Shown piece by piece: positions 37,542 through 46,253 of a DNA stretch of 53,483 nucleotides. The notes under the pieces are model-generated. The model was not told where the DNA came from. It did no database searches and worked only from the letters and a program-made list of their open reading frames with translations. Each line of letters opens with the position of its first letter. Positions within the stretch are counted from its first letter, which is position 1. The translations under genes were made by a program, and so were the position numbers. The stretch spans positions 1 through 53,483 of the forward strand of contig CAMVOS010000016.1 in the NCBI GenBank assembly GCA_947169185.1, read 5' to 3'. Source of the stretch: an uncultured Prevotella sp. (lineage in GTDB: Bacteria > Bacteroidota > Bacteroidia > Bacteroidales > Bacteroidaceae).

Positions 37542-40500
37542 TTATTTATGTGTTAGTATAATCAGTTTATTTGCTTTCGATGTATACGAGCTGCCTTCGC
37601 TGCTCAATTGAACGCGATAGAGATAGACACCGGTATTCAGACGGCTACCACCGTTGGTGGTGAGATCCCAGTTAACAGTCAGTGTGTTGCCGCTGTAGGT
37701 GCCCGATTCGTTATGTGACCATAGGTGACGTCCAGAAATGTCGTAGACGTCAATTACAACATCCACGGCACTGTTGATACGGTCGTGGGTAATGCGGAAT
37801 GTCGTCGTTGTCGTAGCAGGATTGGGCGAGCAGTCTACGGCACTGAATACAGGTTCCATACCCTTCACGACATTAAAGGTCAGTTCAGCTGTCGACGAAT
37901 TGTTCATCACGTCCCAGGCACGGAACAGCAGACGATGCTGACCATAGTCGAGTGCAGGGATGCTGTAACCTAATGAACCTTTGGTGTAACTGCCAAAGTC
38001 GTATTGGAAATAATCATTCAGCGAATATGTCTTGCTCATGTCTCCATCGATAATGAGTTGCAGGTCGTGACCGATACCACTGCCTGCAGCATTGATACCG
38101 TCCTCGTCAGCCAACTCTGCTACAAAGTAGGGTGTCGTGTTTACATTGTCGCCATTGACAAATGATGCGCTGTTCAGATAGCAGTAGATGCTAGGGCCTT
38201 GCTGGTTGCCACTATCCTCGCTCTTGCCATTCATAACCAACTGTTCGAAGCGTCCTGAAGCTGTCGTCGTCTTGGTGTTGTTCACGGCATAGAGGTTGAT
38301 GATACCCTGTTGGTCAGAGTAAGAGATGTCCTTGGGTACTATGAAGGTAAAGGTAAACTGTCCCTGTCGCACGCTGTCGCTGCCATTGAAGATGGTACTT
38401 GGCCGGTCGTAGTAGACAAAGGGCTCGTCGGTCTCAGTAGCGTCGTTCATCTTACAGACGATTTGTTCCTTTGCGTCACGTACGACGGCATTCACGATGC
38501 CATGGAATTGGCTGTCGGTCTCTTGGCTACTATTCAGTACGCGTCCGGTGATGGTTGCTGTCGAGCCTGCTTTCAGTGTCAGGATATCACTACCGACTGC
38601 AGTGTGGTTGATGCTGTCTACTACGATGGTCGATGTGGGTAGGGCCAGACGCAGGGCAGGATCGCCCAGCAATGAGTATTGCAACTTGTTTTCGGAACGG
38701 TCCGTCGACCATATAGGTTGGCCATTCTTCTGATAACCGACAATGATACCCGTCGTTACCAGCTCTGCCTTGGCTCGTCTTACAGCTTCACCAAAAGGCA
38801 TCATCAGCCCTTTTTCATTGCGGCTCAGTACCTGTCGTGTAAAAGCCAGGTTCATGAGTCTGTTCTGGGGCTGGTATACAGTACGTGTGGTACCGAAAAA
38901 GGCAATGGCACCGCCTTGTTTGTTGAATAGCGCAGTCTCACCGATGTTATCTTCTTGTCCATCAAAAGGCATGATGTCACACGAGGCCGTCACCCATAGC
39001 GGTAGGCGCAAAGAGGTCGTCGTGTTGAAGTCGGGTAGGGTAAGCACGTATTCGTGGGATATAGCGTCAGCACGTCCGTGTCCTGAATAGTTCATGATTA
39101 GTGCCCCCTGCTGCATCTGCTGTCGTATCAGACGGGTGACGTCAGGATAGCGGTTGCCTGTTGCAGAGCTGACGCGTGTAAAGGCATCCCATAGGACGCG
39201 CTTAACCAGCAGGTTGGGGTGCAGTGTTTCCGCCAGCTGTGCTACAGAGTCGGCATCATTCATATGGCGGTTTTGGTTGCCGTCATCACCCATCATACAG
39301 ACGGTATTTTGCCAGATGGCAGCCTCCTTATTACTGATGTAGCTGTCAATCTTGTCGACAACAATCGTTGCCTCGTCAGCTGTCCGTGCTGTGATGCGTC
39401 CTACGGCAATATCAGTCTTCTCTGTCAGTAGACTGGCACCCTCATTGTCGTCCAATAGTCCGAAGTAGTCATCGCTCACATAACAGCTGGTATGGCTGTA
39501 GGAGTTCTCGCTCTCATAGCAGAGCAGGAAGTCGTCAACGGATGTATTGCTCCATTCGCTGACTCGCATGCGGTTGTCCCAGGCAGCATCGCCCAGCAGT
39601 AACAGGTAGCGGGGCATGTCCTCTTCAGTCTCTGCCCTGTCGTATAACATCTTCATGTAACGGCGATAGGCGTTGGCATCTGGTGTACCACTCGAGAACT
39701 CGTTATAGAGCTCGTCTGCAGGTACAATAGTGACACGTAGCGAGTCGTGTTGCTCGTGCAGGACTTTTATTCTTTGTGCTTCCTTCAGCAGCTTTTGGGA
39801 TGTCGGAATTATGATGACCATATCCGTTGCTTGGGCTGCATGGTGGTTTTGGTTCGTGATGCGGTGAACGAATTCAGGTGTTCCAAAGGAACCATTCTCA
39901 AGGTCAGGACTGCCCTTGGGCTGCTCTGTGTGTATAGAGATATAGTCGAGGCGCGTGGTGCCGCTAGTGGCACTCGTCGTGATAGTTACTGTATTGCTGG
40001 CTTGCAGGTCGCTGATGGTAAAAGTGCGACTGGTTGTCAGCATCGCATCATACTCGCCTTGCTTGCCTATGCTCATCGTGCCTAACGTGTTGTTGTTCAG
40101 GCTTATCGTCGCAGTGGTACCGTTGACGGCTGACAAGACGATAGTCAGTTCTCCTTTGCCTGTTGCTTTGGCAGCAATTGTGTAGCTCTTCGAGGCACCA
40201 GCCTTGATTTCCGTGGCGTCATACAGGTTGCGCCCACCATGAAACCAGGCGTAGTCATCCACTTCATATAGCGAACAATAGTCGTTGCGCTGTGGATAGT
40301 TGCTGCTGATAAAGGCATCTTTCTCAACGGTCAGTGCTGTGCTGTCATTTTCTGTCAGGAAGTAATAGCCATAGTCTGAGTAGTTGTTACGAATGCGTCG
40401 ATAGTTCGTGTCCCAGCTGACAGGTCCTACAGCATAAAACAGACGACGCCCGTTGACGGTGCAGGTGGGCACCTCTTTCAGATCATCGGTACTGGCCAGA

Positions 40501-41126
40501 TAGTCAGCAGTCAACTGTTCGGGTTGACGGGCACCGCCATAACCATATATCTTAACCTTATTGATGTCGTTGAAACCGGCTTGTCTTACTAATTCGCTGG
40601 TTAACTGATAGATACCTGTTTCTGATACGCGAATTTTTGCCCATGATCCGGAGCGCAACACTGAATTGTCGACATATCGGGTGTTGGGTGTTCGGTGTTG
40701 GATGTTGGCTGACGCTCTTCTCTCACCTCTCACCTCTTTCTCACCTCTCACCTCTAATTTAAAGCTCACCAGCTTCTGAAACTGTCCGTCACGGAATACC
40801 AATGGGATAAAACCGATGTGCAAGGTGCCTTGTTTGCGGTCGACGCTGATAGACTGATGAATTTCCGGTAATGCTTGCAGAGGTGCTCCACTGATGTGTT
40901 GGTATCTCTCTATCTCCCCTGTGCTCATGGGTACAAATTCGGGATATTCAATAGCAACAGTATAGGTGGAGTCGGCATAGTGAGAATCTAATGGATAGGC
41001 ATAGTTGAACACAGGTAACAACGTATCCACCCTGACCTCATCAGCGGTCAGGTTGAAAAAGCGCTGTGCCTGCATCGTGATGCTTGTCAGCAACAGTCCT
41101 ATACCTATTATTAAATGTTTTCTCAC
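37542..41126 (-). CDS. porU: Type IX secretion system sortase PorU
   Basis: A 1194-residue gingipain-like (C25) cysteine peptidase, the T9SS sortase that removes C-terminal signals and attaches cargo to the surface. Signal peptide at residues 1-20 (MRKHLIIGIGLLLTSITMQA). The catalytic dyad is in place: His in MNYSGHGRAD (near 683) and Cys in WVTASCD (near 716). The C-terminus (VYDISGRHLWSHNESG to the end) is a typical T9SS type-A tail of its own. Start is a GTG that overlaps the FAH stop by 4 bp, so translation is coupled. Oddity: around residues 125-150 a stretch of tandem heptamers is read in frame and gives a low-complexity KLEVRGEKEVRGER segment. Confidence 0.95.
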   Translation of the reverse strand: MRKHLIIGIGLLLTSITMQAQRFFNLTADEVRVDTLLPVFNYAYPLDSHYADSTYTVAIEYPEFVPMSTGEIERYQHISGAPLQALPEIHQSISVDRKQGTLHIGFIPLVFRDGQFQKLVSFKLEVRGEKEVRGERRASANIQHRTPNTRYVDNSVLRSGSWAKIRVSETGIYQLTSELVRQAGFNDINKVKIYGYGGARQPEQLTADYLASTDDLKEVPTCTVNGRRLFYAVGPVSWDTNYRRIRNNYSDYGYYFLTENDSTALTVEKDAFISSNYPQRNDYCSLYEVDDYAWFHGGRNLYDATEIKAGASKSYTIAAKATGKGELTIVLSAVNGTTATISLNNNTLGTMSIGKQGEYDAMLTTSRTFTISDLQASNTVTITTSATSGTTRLDYISIHTEQPKGSPDLENGSFGTPEFVHRITNQNHHAAQATDMVIIIPTSQKLLKEAQRIKVLHEQHDSLRVTIVPADELYNEFSSGTPDANAYRRYMKMLYDRAETEEDMPRYLLLLGDAAWDNRMRVSEWSNTSVDDFLLCYESENSYSHTSCYVSDDYFGLLDDNEGASLLTEKTDIAVGRITARTADEATIVVDKIDSYISNKEAAIWQNTVCMMGDDGNQNRHMNDADSVAQLAETLHPNLLVKRVLWDAFTRVSSATGNRYPDVTRLIRQQMQQGALIMNYSGHGRADAISHEYVLTLPDFNTTTSLRLPLWVTASCDIMPFDGQEDNIGETALFNKQGGAIAFFGTTRTVYQPQNRLMNLAFTRQVLSRNEKGLMMPFGEAVRRAKAELVTTGIIVGYQKNGQPIWSTDRSENKLQYSLLGDPALRLALPTSTIVVDSINHTAVGSDILTLKAGSTATITGRVLNSSQETDSQFHGIVNAVVRDAKEQIVCKMNDATETDEPFVYYDRPSTIFNGSDSVRQGQFTFTFIVPKDISYSDQQGIINLYAVNNTKTTTASGRFEQLVMNGKSEDSGNQQGPSIYCYLNSASFVNGDNVNTTPYFVAELADEDGINAAGSGIGHDLQLIIDGDMSKTYSLNDYFQYDFGSYTKGSLGYSIPALDYGQHRLLFRAWDVMNNSSTAELTFNVVKGMEPVFSAVDCSPNPATTTTTFRITHDRINSAVDVVIDVYDISGRHLWSHNESGTYSGNTLTVNWDLTTNGGSRLNTGVYLYRVQLSSEGSSYTSKANKLIILTHK
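40677..40752 (-). repeat. In-frame heptamer repeats inside porU
   Basis: Two neighbouring arrays: five units near TTGGGTG (40677-40711) and four units TCTCACC in two pairs split by TCTT (40721-40752). On the coding strand they read as CACCCAA-like and GGTGAGA units. Together they encode KLEVRGEKEVRGERR and then NIQHRTPNTR, without breaking the frame. Confidence 0.85.
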
Positions 41127-41740
41127 TTACAGTTAAATTCCAATACTTTTCGTTCTTCCAGCCATCCTTCCAGATGGTCGTTAATCTTGACGGGACCTAC
41201 GCCTACGGGGGTTCCTGTATACAACAGGTCGCCTGTCTTCAGCGTGAAATACTGCGAGATATAGCTCACCAACTCGTCAATTTTGTAGAGCATATCGCTT
41301 GTACATCCTTCCTGCACCGTCTGCCCATTGATGTCCAGATGGAAATGCAGGGCCTGCACGTCGCGGAATTTTTCTTTCTCTATCCAGTTTCCTATCACCG
41401 CTGAGCCATCGAAACCCTTACAGATCTCCCAGGGCTGTCCATTTGCGCGCGCCTCGCGTTGCCAGTCTCTGGCGGTGAAGTCAATACCCACAGTGACAGC
41501 GTCATAGTAACGATGGGCAAAGCGTTCGGGAATGCTCTTACCCAGCCTGCAGATACGTATCACCAGCTCCGTCTCATAGTCCACCTGACTGCTCCAGTCT
41601 GGTATGAAGAAGGGCTTGCCGTCCTTCAACAGTGCCGAGTCAGCCTTGGTGAAAATGACGGGCCTCTCTGGTTTATATAACGCACCATCCAGCTCTTTAT
41701 TGTGCTGGATATAATTCATTCCTACTGCAAATATCTTCAT
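41123..41740 (-). CDS. Fumarylacetoacetate hydrolase (FAH) family protein
   Basis: A 205-residue cytoplasmic protein of the FAH superfamily, whose small members are metal-dependent hydrolases, hydratases or oxaloacetate decarboxylases (FAHD1-like). The start, MKIFAVGMNYIQHNKEL, and the core VDYETELVIRICRLGKSI carry the metal-binding E-x-E pattern (near residues 55-57); GIDFTARDWQREARANG and LLYTGTPVGVGPVKI are typical of the family. It has a very good promoter (41766-41796, minus) and heads the operon with porU, porV and ispF, overlapping porU by 4 bp. The reaction cannot be told from the sequence; oxaloacetate decarboxylation or acylpyruvate hydrolysis are the likeliest. Confidence 0.92.
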   Translation of the reverse strand: MKIFAVGMNYIQHNKELDGALYKPERPVIFTKADSALLKDGKPFFIPDWSSQVDYETELVIRICRLGKSIPERFAHRYYDAVTVGIDFTARDWQREARANGQPWEICKGFDGSAVIGNWIEKEKFRDVQALHFHLDINGQTVQEGCTSDMLYKIDELVSYISQYFTLKTGDLLYTGTPVGVGPVKINDHLEGWLEERKVLEFNCK

Positions 41741-41765
41741 AATCCTTATTTTTTTGTTCAGTTTG

Positions 41766-41796
41766 CAAAGTTACATAATATTATTTATTTTACAAA
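41766..41796 (-). promoter_or_regulatory. Promoter of the FAH-porU-porV-ispF operon
   Basis: TTTG (41796-41793) and TAACTTTG (41773-41766) on the minus strand with a 19-bp spacer match the Bacteroidetes consensus exactly. The predicted start is about 20 bp before the FAH ATG. Confidence 0.85.
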
Positions 41797-41802
41797 AAAA
41801 GG

Positions 41803-41831
41803 TTGCGAATAAAAAATTATTTGTATCTTTG
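41803..41831 (+). promoter_or_regulatory. Promoter of the secreted hypothetical gene at 41838
   Basis: TTG (41803-41805) and TATCTTTG (41824-41831) with an 18-bp spacer. The -7 element ends 6 bp before the ATG, so the mRNA probably has no, or almost no, leader. Confidence 0.75.
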
Positions 41832-41837
41832 CACCCA

Positions 41838-42821
41838 ATGTGTAGATTATTACTCATCCATTTGTTGTTACTTCTCACGACGGTGCTACGGGCACAGGCG
41901 GGGGCTGACCCTCGTAGCCTGCAGTTTATGGGCATTCCGCTGGAGGGTAGCATCGATAGTTTGAAGACACAGTTGTTAGATGCCGGCTTTGCGGAGTGGG
42001 GTAAGTCCGACGATGGCGAAGACTTCTACTATCGTGGCAAATTCTATGGTATACGCGCCAAGCTGTTGGTAAGCATTTCTACTCAGACACGTTTCGTGGA
42101 GTCTGCCTATATCACCGTGGGCCCCTATAGTACCAAGTCGATGCTCGAGAAGAACTTCCAGTATTTCTTGTATAAACTGCAAAAGGACTATGGCGAGTTT
42201 ACCAAACGCGATGATTCGTGGTACTATATGGACGATTTCGGCAGCGTGAAGTTGTCGGTCGTGTCAAGCGATAATGGTTCGCGCGACATACGCGTGTTCT
42301 ATTTTCCTAATTCTGCCTTCTACAAAGATGCCCTCACGATGGGCTTCCACGGTCCTGTACAGGAGGTCGTGACGGAGAATGCCGTTTCTGAGGACCAGTT
42401 TCTGCGCTTCATGCAAGATGGCAAGCTGGAAAATCCTGATTTGGTGAATCGTGAATATGACCGTCATGGCTATCTGTTGCGAGCCCGTATGACGGAGAAG
42501 GAAGGTTATAGTGAAGTGGAATATACCTATGACAGTCGTTACCGTCTGATACGACGTACACTGACCAATAAGACGGCCAATATCCGTTATGTCAATGAGT
42601 ATACCTATACCGATCAGGACGAGGTTATGTCGCAGAATCAGAAGGTTTATGACAAGACGGGTGCGTGTGTGATGACAATCAATATGCACAACTCTTATCT
42701 GACGCGTGATGACTATGGCAATTGGACCTCAAACCAGCTCACGCTGTCGTACTGGGAAGAAGGTAGCCAGAGTCAGCAGACTACCGTCTTACAGAAGCGA
42801 GTTCTGGAATATTGGGAGTGA
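41838..42821 (+). CDS. Secreted protein of unknown function
   Basis: About 327 residues. I recognise no named domain. A signal peptide (MCRLLLIHLLLLLTTVLRAQA) marks it for export; the ATG at 41838 is chosen for this reason and because the promoter lies directly upstream, which excludes earlier in-frame codons. The mature protein starts with LQFMGIPLEGSIDSLKTQLLDAGF, a segment common at the start of small Prevotella exported proteins. The second half (about 215-325) is rich in short Tyr/Asp strands such as VEYTYDSRYRLIRRT and EYTYTDQDEV that resemble YD repeats. It is transcribed divergently from the FAH-porU operon. Confidence 0.8.
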   Translation: MCRLLLIHLLLLLTTVLRAQAGADPRSLQFMGIPLEGSIDSLKTQLLDAGFAEWGKSDDGEDFYYRGKFYGIRAKLLVSISTQTRFVESAYITVGPYSTKSMLEKNFQYFLYKLQKDYGEFTKRDDSWYYMDDFGSVKLSVVSSDNGSRDIRVFYFPNSAFYKDALTMGFHGPVQEVVTENAVSEDQFLRFMQDGKLENPDLVNREYDRHGYLLRARMTEKEGYSEVEYTYDSRYRLIRRTLTNKTANIRYVNEYTYTDQDEVMSQNQKVYDKTGACVMTINMHNSYLTRDDYGNWTSNQLTLSYWEEGSQSQQTTVLQKRVLEYWE

Positions 42822-42911
42822 AAAATGTTGGATTTGTAGGATAAATATGGATTTTTTTAGAAAAATCGAAAAAAAAAAGTGGATTTATTATACATTCATT
42901 AATATTTTTTG

Positions 42912-42919
42912 TATATTTG
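42912..42919 (+). promoter_or_regulatory. -7 element of the surface-protein operon promoter
   Basis: TATATTTG fits TAnnTTTG; the expected transcription start is near 42926, which excludes the TTG at 42909 as a start codon. No clear -33 element is visible. The region before it (42822-42911) is very A+T-rich with a weak GATTTTT/AAAAATC hairpin. Confidence 0.65.
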
Positions 42920-42962
42920 CAAGCGGTATGACCTAATTAATATGAATATAAAACTAATAACA

Positions 42963-44651
42963 ATGGAAATAAGAACTTTAAAAAACAACCTGCTAATGAT
43001 GTTTAATGGCAGAATTTTGCTGATGCTGTTAGCATTAGTGTGCTACACAGGTGCCAGCGCTCAGGACGATGATGATGACGATCCTCGTAAGGCTTTTGAA
43101 AAGGCTCGCAAGCAGATGCATAAGGACTATGATGACTTCCGCAAGCAGGCATTGGCTGAATATAGTGAATTTGTTCGCCAAGCCTGGAAGAAGTTTGATG
43201 CTGAGCCAGCAGTTCCGGCTCCTAAGGAGGAGGAGATTCTTCCTCAGTTAGCTCCTGGTGCAGACCAAGAGACGGCATCATGGTTTGGTAAGCAGCTGGA
43301 GAAGTTGGGTGGCTTGTTTAAGAGTAAGGGCCGTAAGGTGCCTGAGAACCTTCAACCCAAGCCCGAGCCCCAGCCGCAGACAAAGAGCAAGAAACCTGTC
43401 GAGAAGAAACCTATCGAGGTGGCTGTCCAGGAGGTTATCAAGCCCGAGCCTGCCATCAAGCAGCCCGAACCTCTTGCTGAGGTAAAGGAAGAGACTTTCC
43501 GTGCCAACAGCTACATGAAGTTTGAAGTCTTTGGTACAGAGTGCAAGGTTCGTATTGGCGATAATTGCCGTTTCAAACTGAAGGATGTGTCAGGTAATAC
43601 GGTGGCTGATGTCATTGCTGACGAATTCCTGAAGCCACAGTATGACAATATGCTGTACGACTGCCTGCAAGAGCGTAAGCGCCATGAATTCTCGGACTGG
43701 ACCTACTATCAGATGCTGAAGGTGCTGACCAGCAAGTTCTATGGCGAGGGTACTAACGAGGCCGTATTGGCACAGGCTTTCCTCTATTCACAGTCTGGCT
43801 ATAAGATGCGTCTGGCACATGACGATACCAGTCTCTACATGCTGGCTGCTACGCGCCACTTCATTTATAACAAGCTGTTCTTCTCACTGGACGGTGAGTG
43901 GTACTTCATGCTCGACGGCAAGCAGAGCGATAAGCTGGGTATCTGTCAGGCGTCGTTCCCCAAGGAGAGCTCATTGTCACTGCAGATATCTACTGCCCAG
44001 CGCTTAGCGATGAATCCCTCGAACGAGCGTGTCTTAAGGTCGAGAAAGAATCCCGACTTTGCGTTTACCATTCGTTCGAACAAGAACTATATTGATTTTC
44101 TGGGTACCTATCCCTCATCGACCGTCAACAATAACTTCATGACCCGTTGGTCGATGTATGCCAACTGTCCTCTGGATGAGAACATTCGCGAACAGTTGTA
44201 TCCGCAGATGAAGGAAAAGTTAGAGGGAAAGACCGAGTTGCAGTCTGTACAGGAACTGTTGTGGTGGATGCATGGCAATATCGATTTGGAAGGTGAGATT
44301 CAGAATGCGGACTGCTTCCTCTATCGCTACGACGAGGATGTCTGGGGCGTCGACCGTGCTTTCTTTGGTGAGGAGACCCTGTTCTATCCCTATTGCGACT
44401 GTGAGGACCGCAGTATCCTGCTGTCACACTTTGTTCGCGACGTTGTAGGTCTTGATGTGGTACTCGTCTACTATCCTGGACACTTGGCTATGGCAGTACA
44501 CTTCAATGAACCCGTAGAGGGTGACTATGTGATGTGTGAAGGTCGTAAGTTCATCGTTGTCGACCCCACCTATATCGGTTCAAACGTGGGTGAGACCATG
44601 CCGATGGTAGCTAACGAGCCGACTACCGTTATCTTATTGAATAGATCATAA
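42963..44651 (+). CDS. Secreted transglutaminase-like protein
   Basis: About 562 residues. A signal peptide ends at GASAQ, followed by a run of aspartates, a charged helical segment (PRKAFEKARKQMHKDYDDFRKQA) and a Pro/Lys/Glu-rich linker (about 120-185). The C-terminal part has a transglutaminase/papain-like triad: Cys in YCDCEDRSILLSHFV (near 479), His in YPGHLAMAV (near 505) and Asp in VVDPTYIG (near 533). Such folds cross-link or, more often in bacteria, cleave peptides. The ATG at 42963 (MEIRTLKNN) is chosen; 42942 is in frame. It leads a run of four exported proteins ending with the BspA-like adhesin (gaps 16, 32 and 81 bp), which suggests a role at the cell surface. The activity is inferred from motifs only. 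Confidence 0.78.
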   Translation: MEIRTLKNNLLMMFNGRILLMLLALVCYTGASAQDDDDDDPRKAFEKARKQMHKDYDDFRKQALAEYSEFVRQAWKKFDAEPAVPAPKEEEILPQLAPGADQETASWFGKQLEKLGGLFKSKGRKVPENLQPKPEPQPQTKSKKPVEKKPIEVAVQEVIKPEPAIKQPEPLAEVKEETFRANSYMKFEVFGTECKVRIGDNCRFKLKDVSGNTVADVIADEFLKPQYDNMLYDCLQERKRHEFSDWTYYQMLKVLTSKFYGEGTNEAVLAQAFLYSQSGYKMRLAHDDTSLYMLAATRHFIYNKLFFSLDGEWYFMLDGKQSDKLGICQASFPKESSLSLQISTAQRLAMNPSNERVLRSRKNPDFAFTIRSNKNYIDFLGTYPSSTVNNNFMTRWSMYANCPLDENIREQLYPQMKEKLEGKTELQSVQELLWWMHGNIDLEGEIQNADCFLYRYDEDVWGVDRAFFGEETLFYPYCDCEDRSILLSHFVRDVVGLDVVLVYYPGHLAMAVHFNEPVEGDYVMCEGRKFIVVDPTYIGSNVGETMPMVANEPTTVILLNRS

Positions 44652-44667
44652 CTAAATATTAAATCAT

Positions 44668-46221
44668 ATGAGAAAAAAGCTATTCGTACTAACCTTCTTC
44701 TGCTTGGCATTTGCTGTGCAGGCAATGTCGCAAGGCATGAAAGTGGTGGAGTTTAAATTGTTGGAAAACGACTTGACTGCCAACACGCGCGGAACAGAGA
44801 AAATGGACCAGAATGGTGAGCGTGCCGCTCTGATCAAGATCCAGACACCTGAACGTGGATTTACCTTTGATGGTGGTTCGCTGGGTATAGTAGCAACCGA
44901 GGAGCATGCCGGTGAGATATGGCTCTATGTACCTCGCCGTGCTCAGAAACTTATTGTGCAGCATCCTGCCTTTGGCGTGATGCGCGACTTCTACTATCCC
45001 ATCCCTGTGTCGGGCGGACGTACTTATGAGATGCTGATTGATATCGGTACAGGTCGCTATACCAATATCACCTCGCAGGTAGCCGGTTCTGCCATTTATG
45101 TCGATGGTGAGAATCTTGGTGTAGGTCCTATCTATAACAAGTACCTGAACTTCGGTAAGCATAAGGTAGAGGCCAAGAAGGATCGCTACGAGGGTGAGAT
45201 TGATGTGTGGGTGACCACTGATGACGACACAAAGCAGAACAAGAGTGTCAATGTGGAACAGCGTGACATGAGCGACCACTTCGGTGATGTGACGGTGACG
45301 GTAGAGAACAAGGCCGACATCTTCTTCGAGGGTAAGAATGTAGGTAACGGCATCTGGCAGACCCAGTTGCGTGAGGGTACCTATGTCATTGAGACCCAGA
45401 AGGCTGACTGTGACCCCGAGAAGACCTCGTTTACCGTTGTTGCCCAGCAGCAGAACCGCGTGCAGGCTGCTCCGCCTACCATGCACACTGGTCGACTCGG
45501 CCTCTATACGAAGCCCCGTGACGTGACTGCCACTTACAATGGTGACAACCCCATCGACCTCACGGAGGTGAACACCCTGCCGGTAGGTACCTATCAGATT
45601 AACCTCAGCCGTAAGGGCTATTACAGCAAGAGCGGTCTGGAGTATACCGTCCGTCACAACGAGACCACGCGTGACACCATCGCCCTTGAGAAGGTTCGCT
45701 ATATCAAGCCCAAGACCTTCTACTTCGGTGCAGGCTATACTGTCCGTCAGATGGGTGGTATCACAGCGTTGGCAGGTGCTACTTATAAGAACTTCGATCT
45801 CCAGGCTAGTTATACATTTGGACTGAGCGCTTCTGATCCTGTTCACTGGTACTCTACCGATGGCAACGACACCTATTTGAGTAGCATGACGTATAAGCGT
45901 TCTACTATCGCTGTTAAGCTGGGTTACCAGTTCGAACTGACCGAGCGTCTGGGTATCACCCCACAGCTGGGTTACGAGATTGAGCGTCTGTCTGGTACCG
46001 TAGACAAAGGTACTAATGCCTATGGTGATGGTGCTGCAGCCAACTGCGTCAGCATTGGTGCTAAGCTGTTGTGGGCTCCTATCGAGCGCTTCTACGCCTT
46101 CTTCAATCCGGCGTTCTCTGTTGGCATCAGCAAGGATGACAACTTCACACGTATTTCCGACAGTAGCGACATTACTGCAGGAGGCTTCATGGCAACCGTT
46201 GGAGTTATCTTCAATTTCTAA
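44668..46221 (+). CDS. PEGA-domain outer-membrane beta-barrel protein
   Basis: A 517-residue exported protein. Signal peptide at residues 1-21 (MRKKLFVLTFFCLAFAVQAMS). The middle (about 125-340) holds PEGA-like surface-layer modules, seen as GSAIYVDGENLGVGPIYNKYLNFGKHKVEA and a second ADIFFEGKNVGNGIWQTQLREGTY copy, and perhaps a third near 270. The last 165 residues form alternating strands with FYFGAGYTVRQMGG, ending in IFNF, the signature of an outer-membrane barrel. PEGA modules are thought to bind surface polymers. It starts 16 bp after the transglutaminase-like gene and 32 bp before the BACON lipoprotein. Function unknown beyond this architecture. Confidence 0.83.
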   Translation: MRKKLFVLTFFCLAFAVQAMSQGMKVVEFKLLENDLTANTRGTEKMDQNGERAALIKIQTPERGFTFDGGSLGIVATEEHAGEIWLYVPRRAQKLIVQHPAFGVMRDFYYPIPVSGGRTYEMLIDIGTGRYTNITSQVAGSAIYVDGENLGVGPIYNKYLNFGKHKVEAKKDRYEGEIDVWVTTDDDTKQNKSVNVEQRDMSDHFGDVTVTVENKADIFFEGKNVGNGIWQTQLREGTYVIETQKADCDPEKTSFTVVAQQQNRVQAAPPTMHTGRLGLYTKPRDVTATYNGDNPIDLTEVNTLPVGTYQINLSRKGYYSKSGLEYTVRHNETTRDTIALEKVRYIKPKTFYFGAGYTVRQMGGITALAGATYKNFDLQASYTFGLSASDPVHWYSTDGNDTYLSSMTYKRSTIAVKLGYQFELTERLGITPQLGYEIERLSGTVDKGTNAYGDGAAANCVSIGAKLLWAPIERFYAFFNPAFSVGISKDDNFTRISDSSDITAGGFMATVGVIFNF

Positions 46222-46253
46222 TCTACACCTTATTATATATAATATATAACGAT

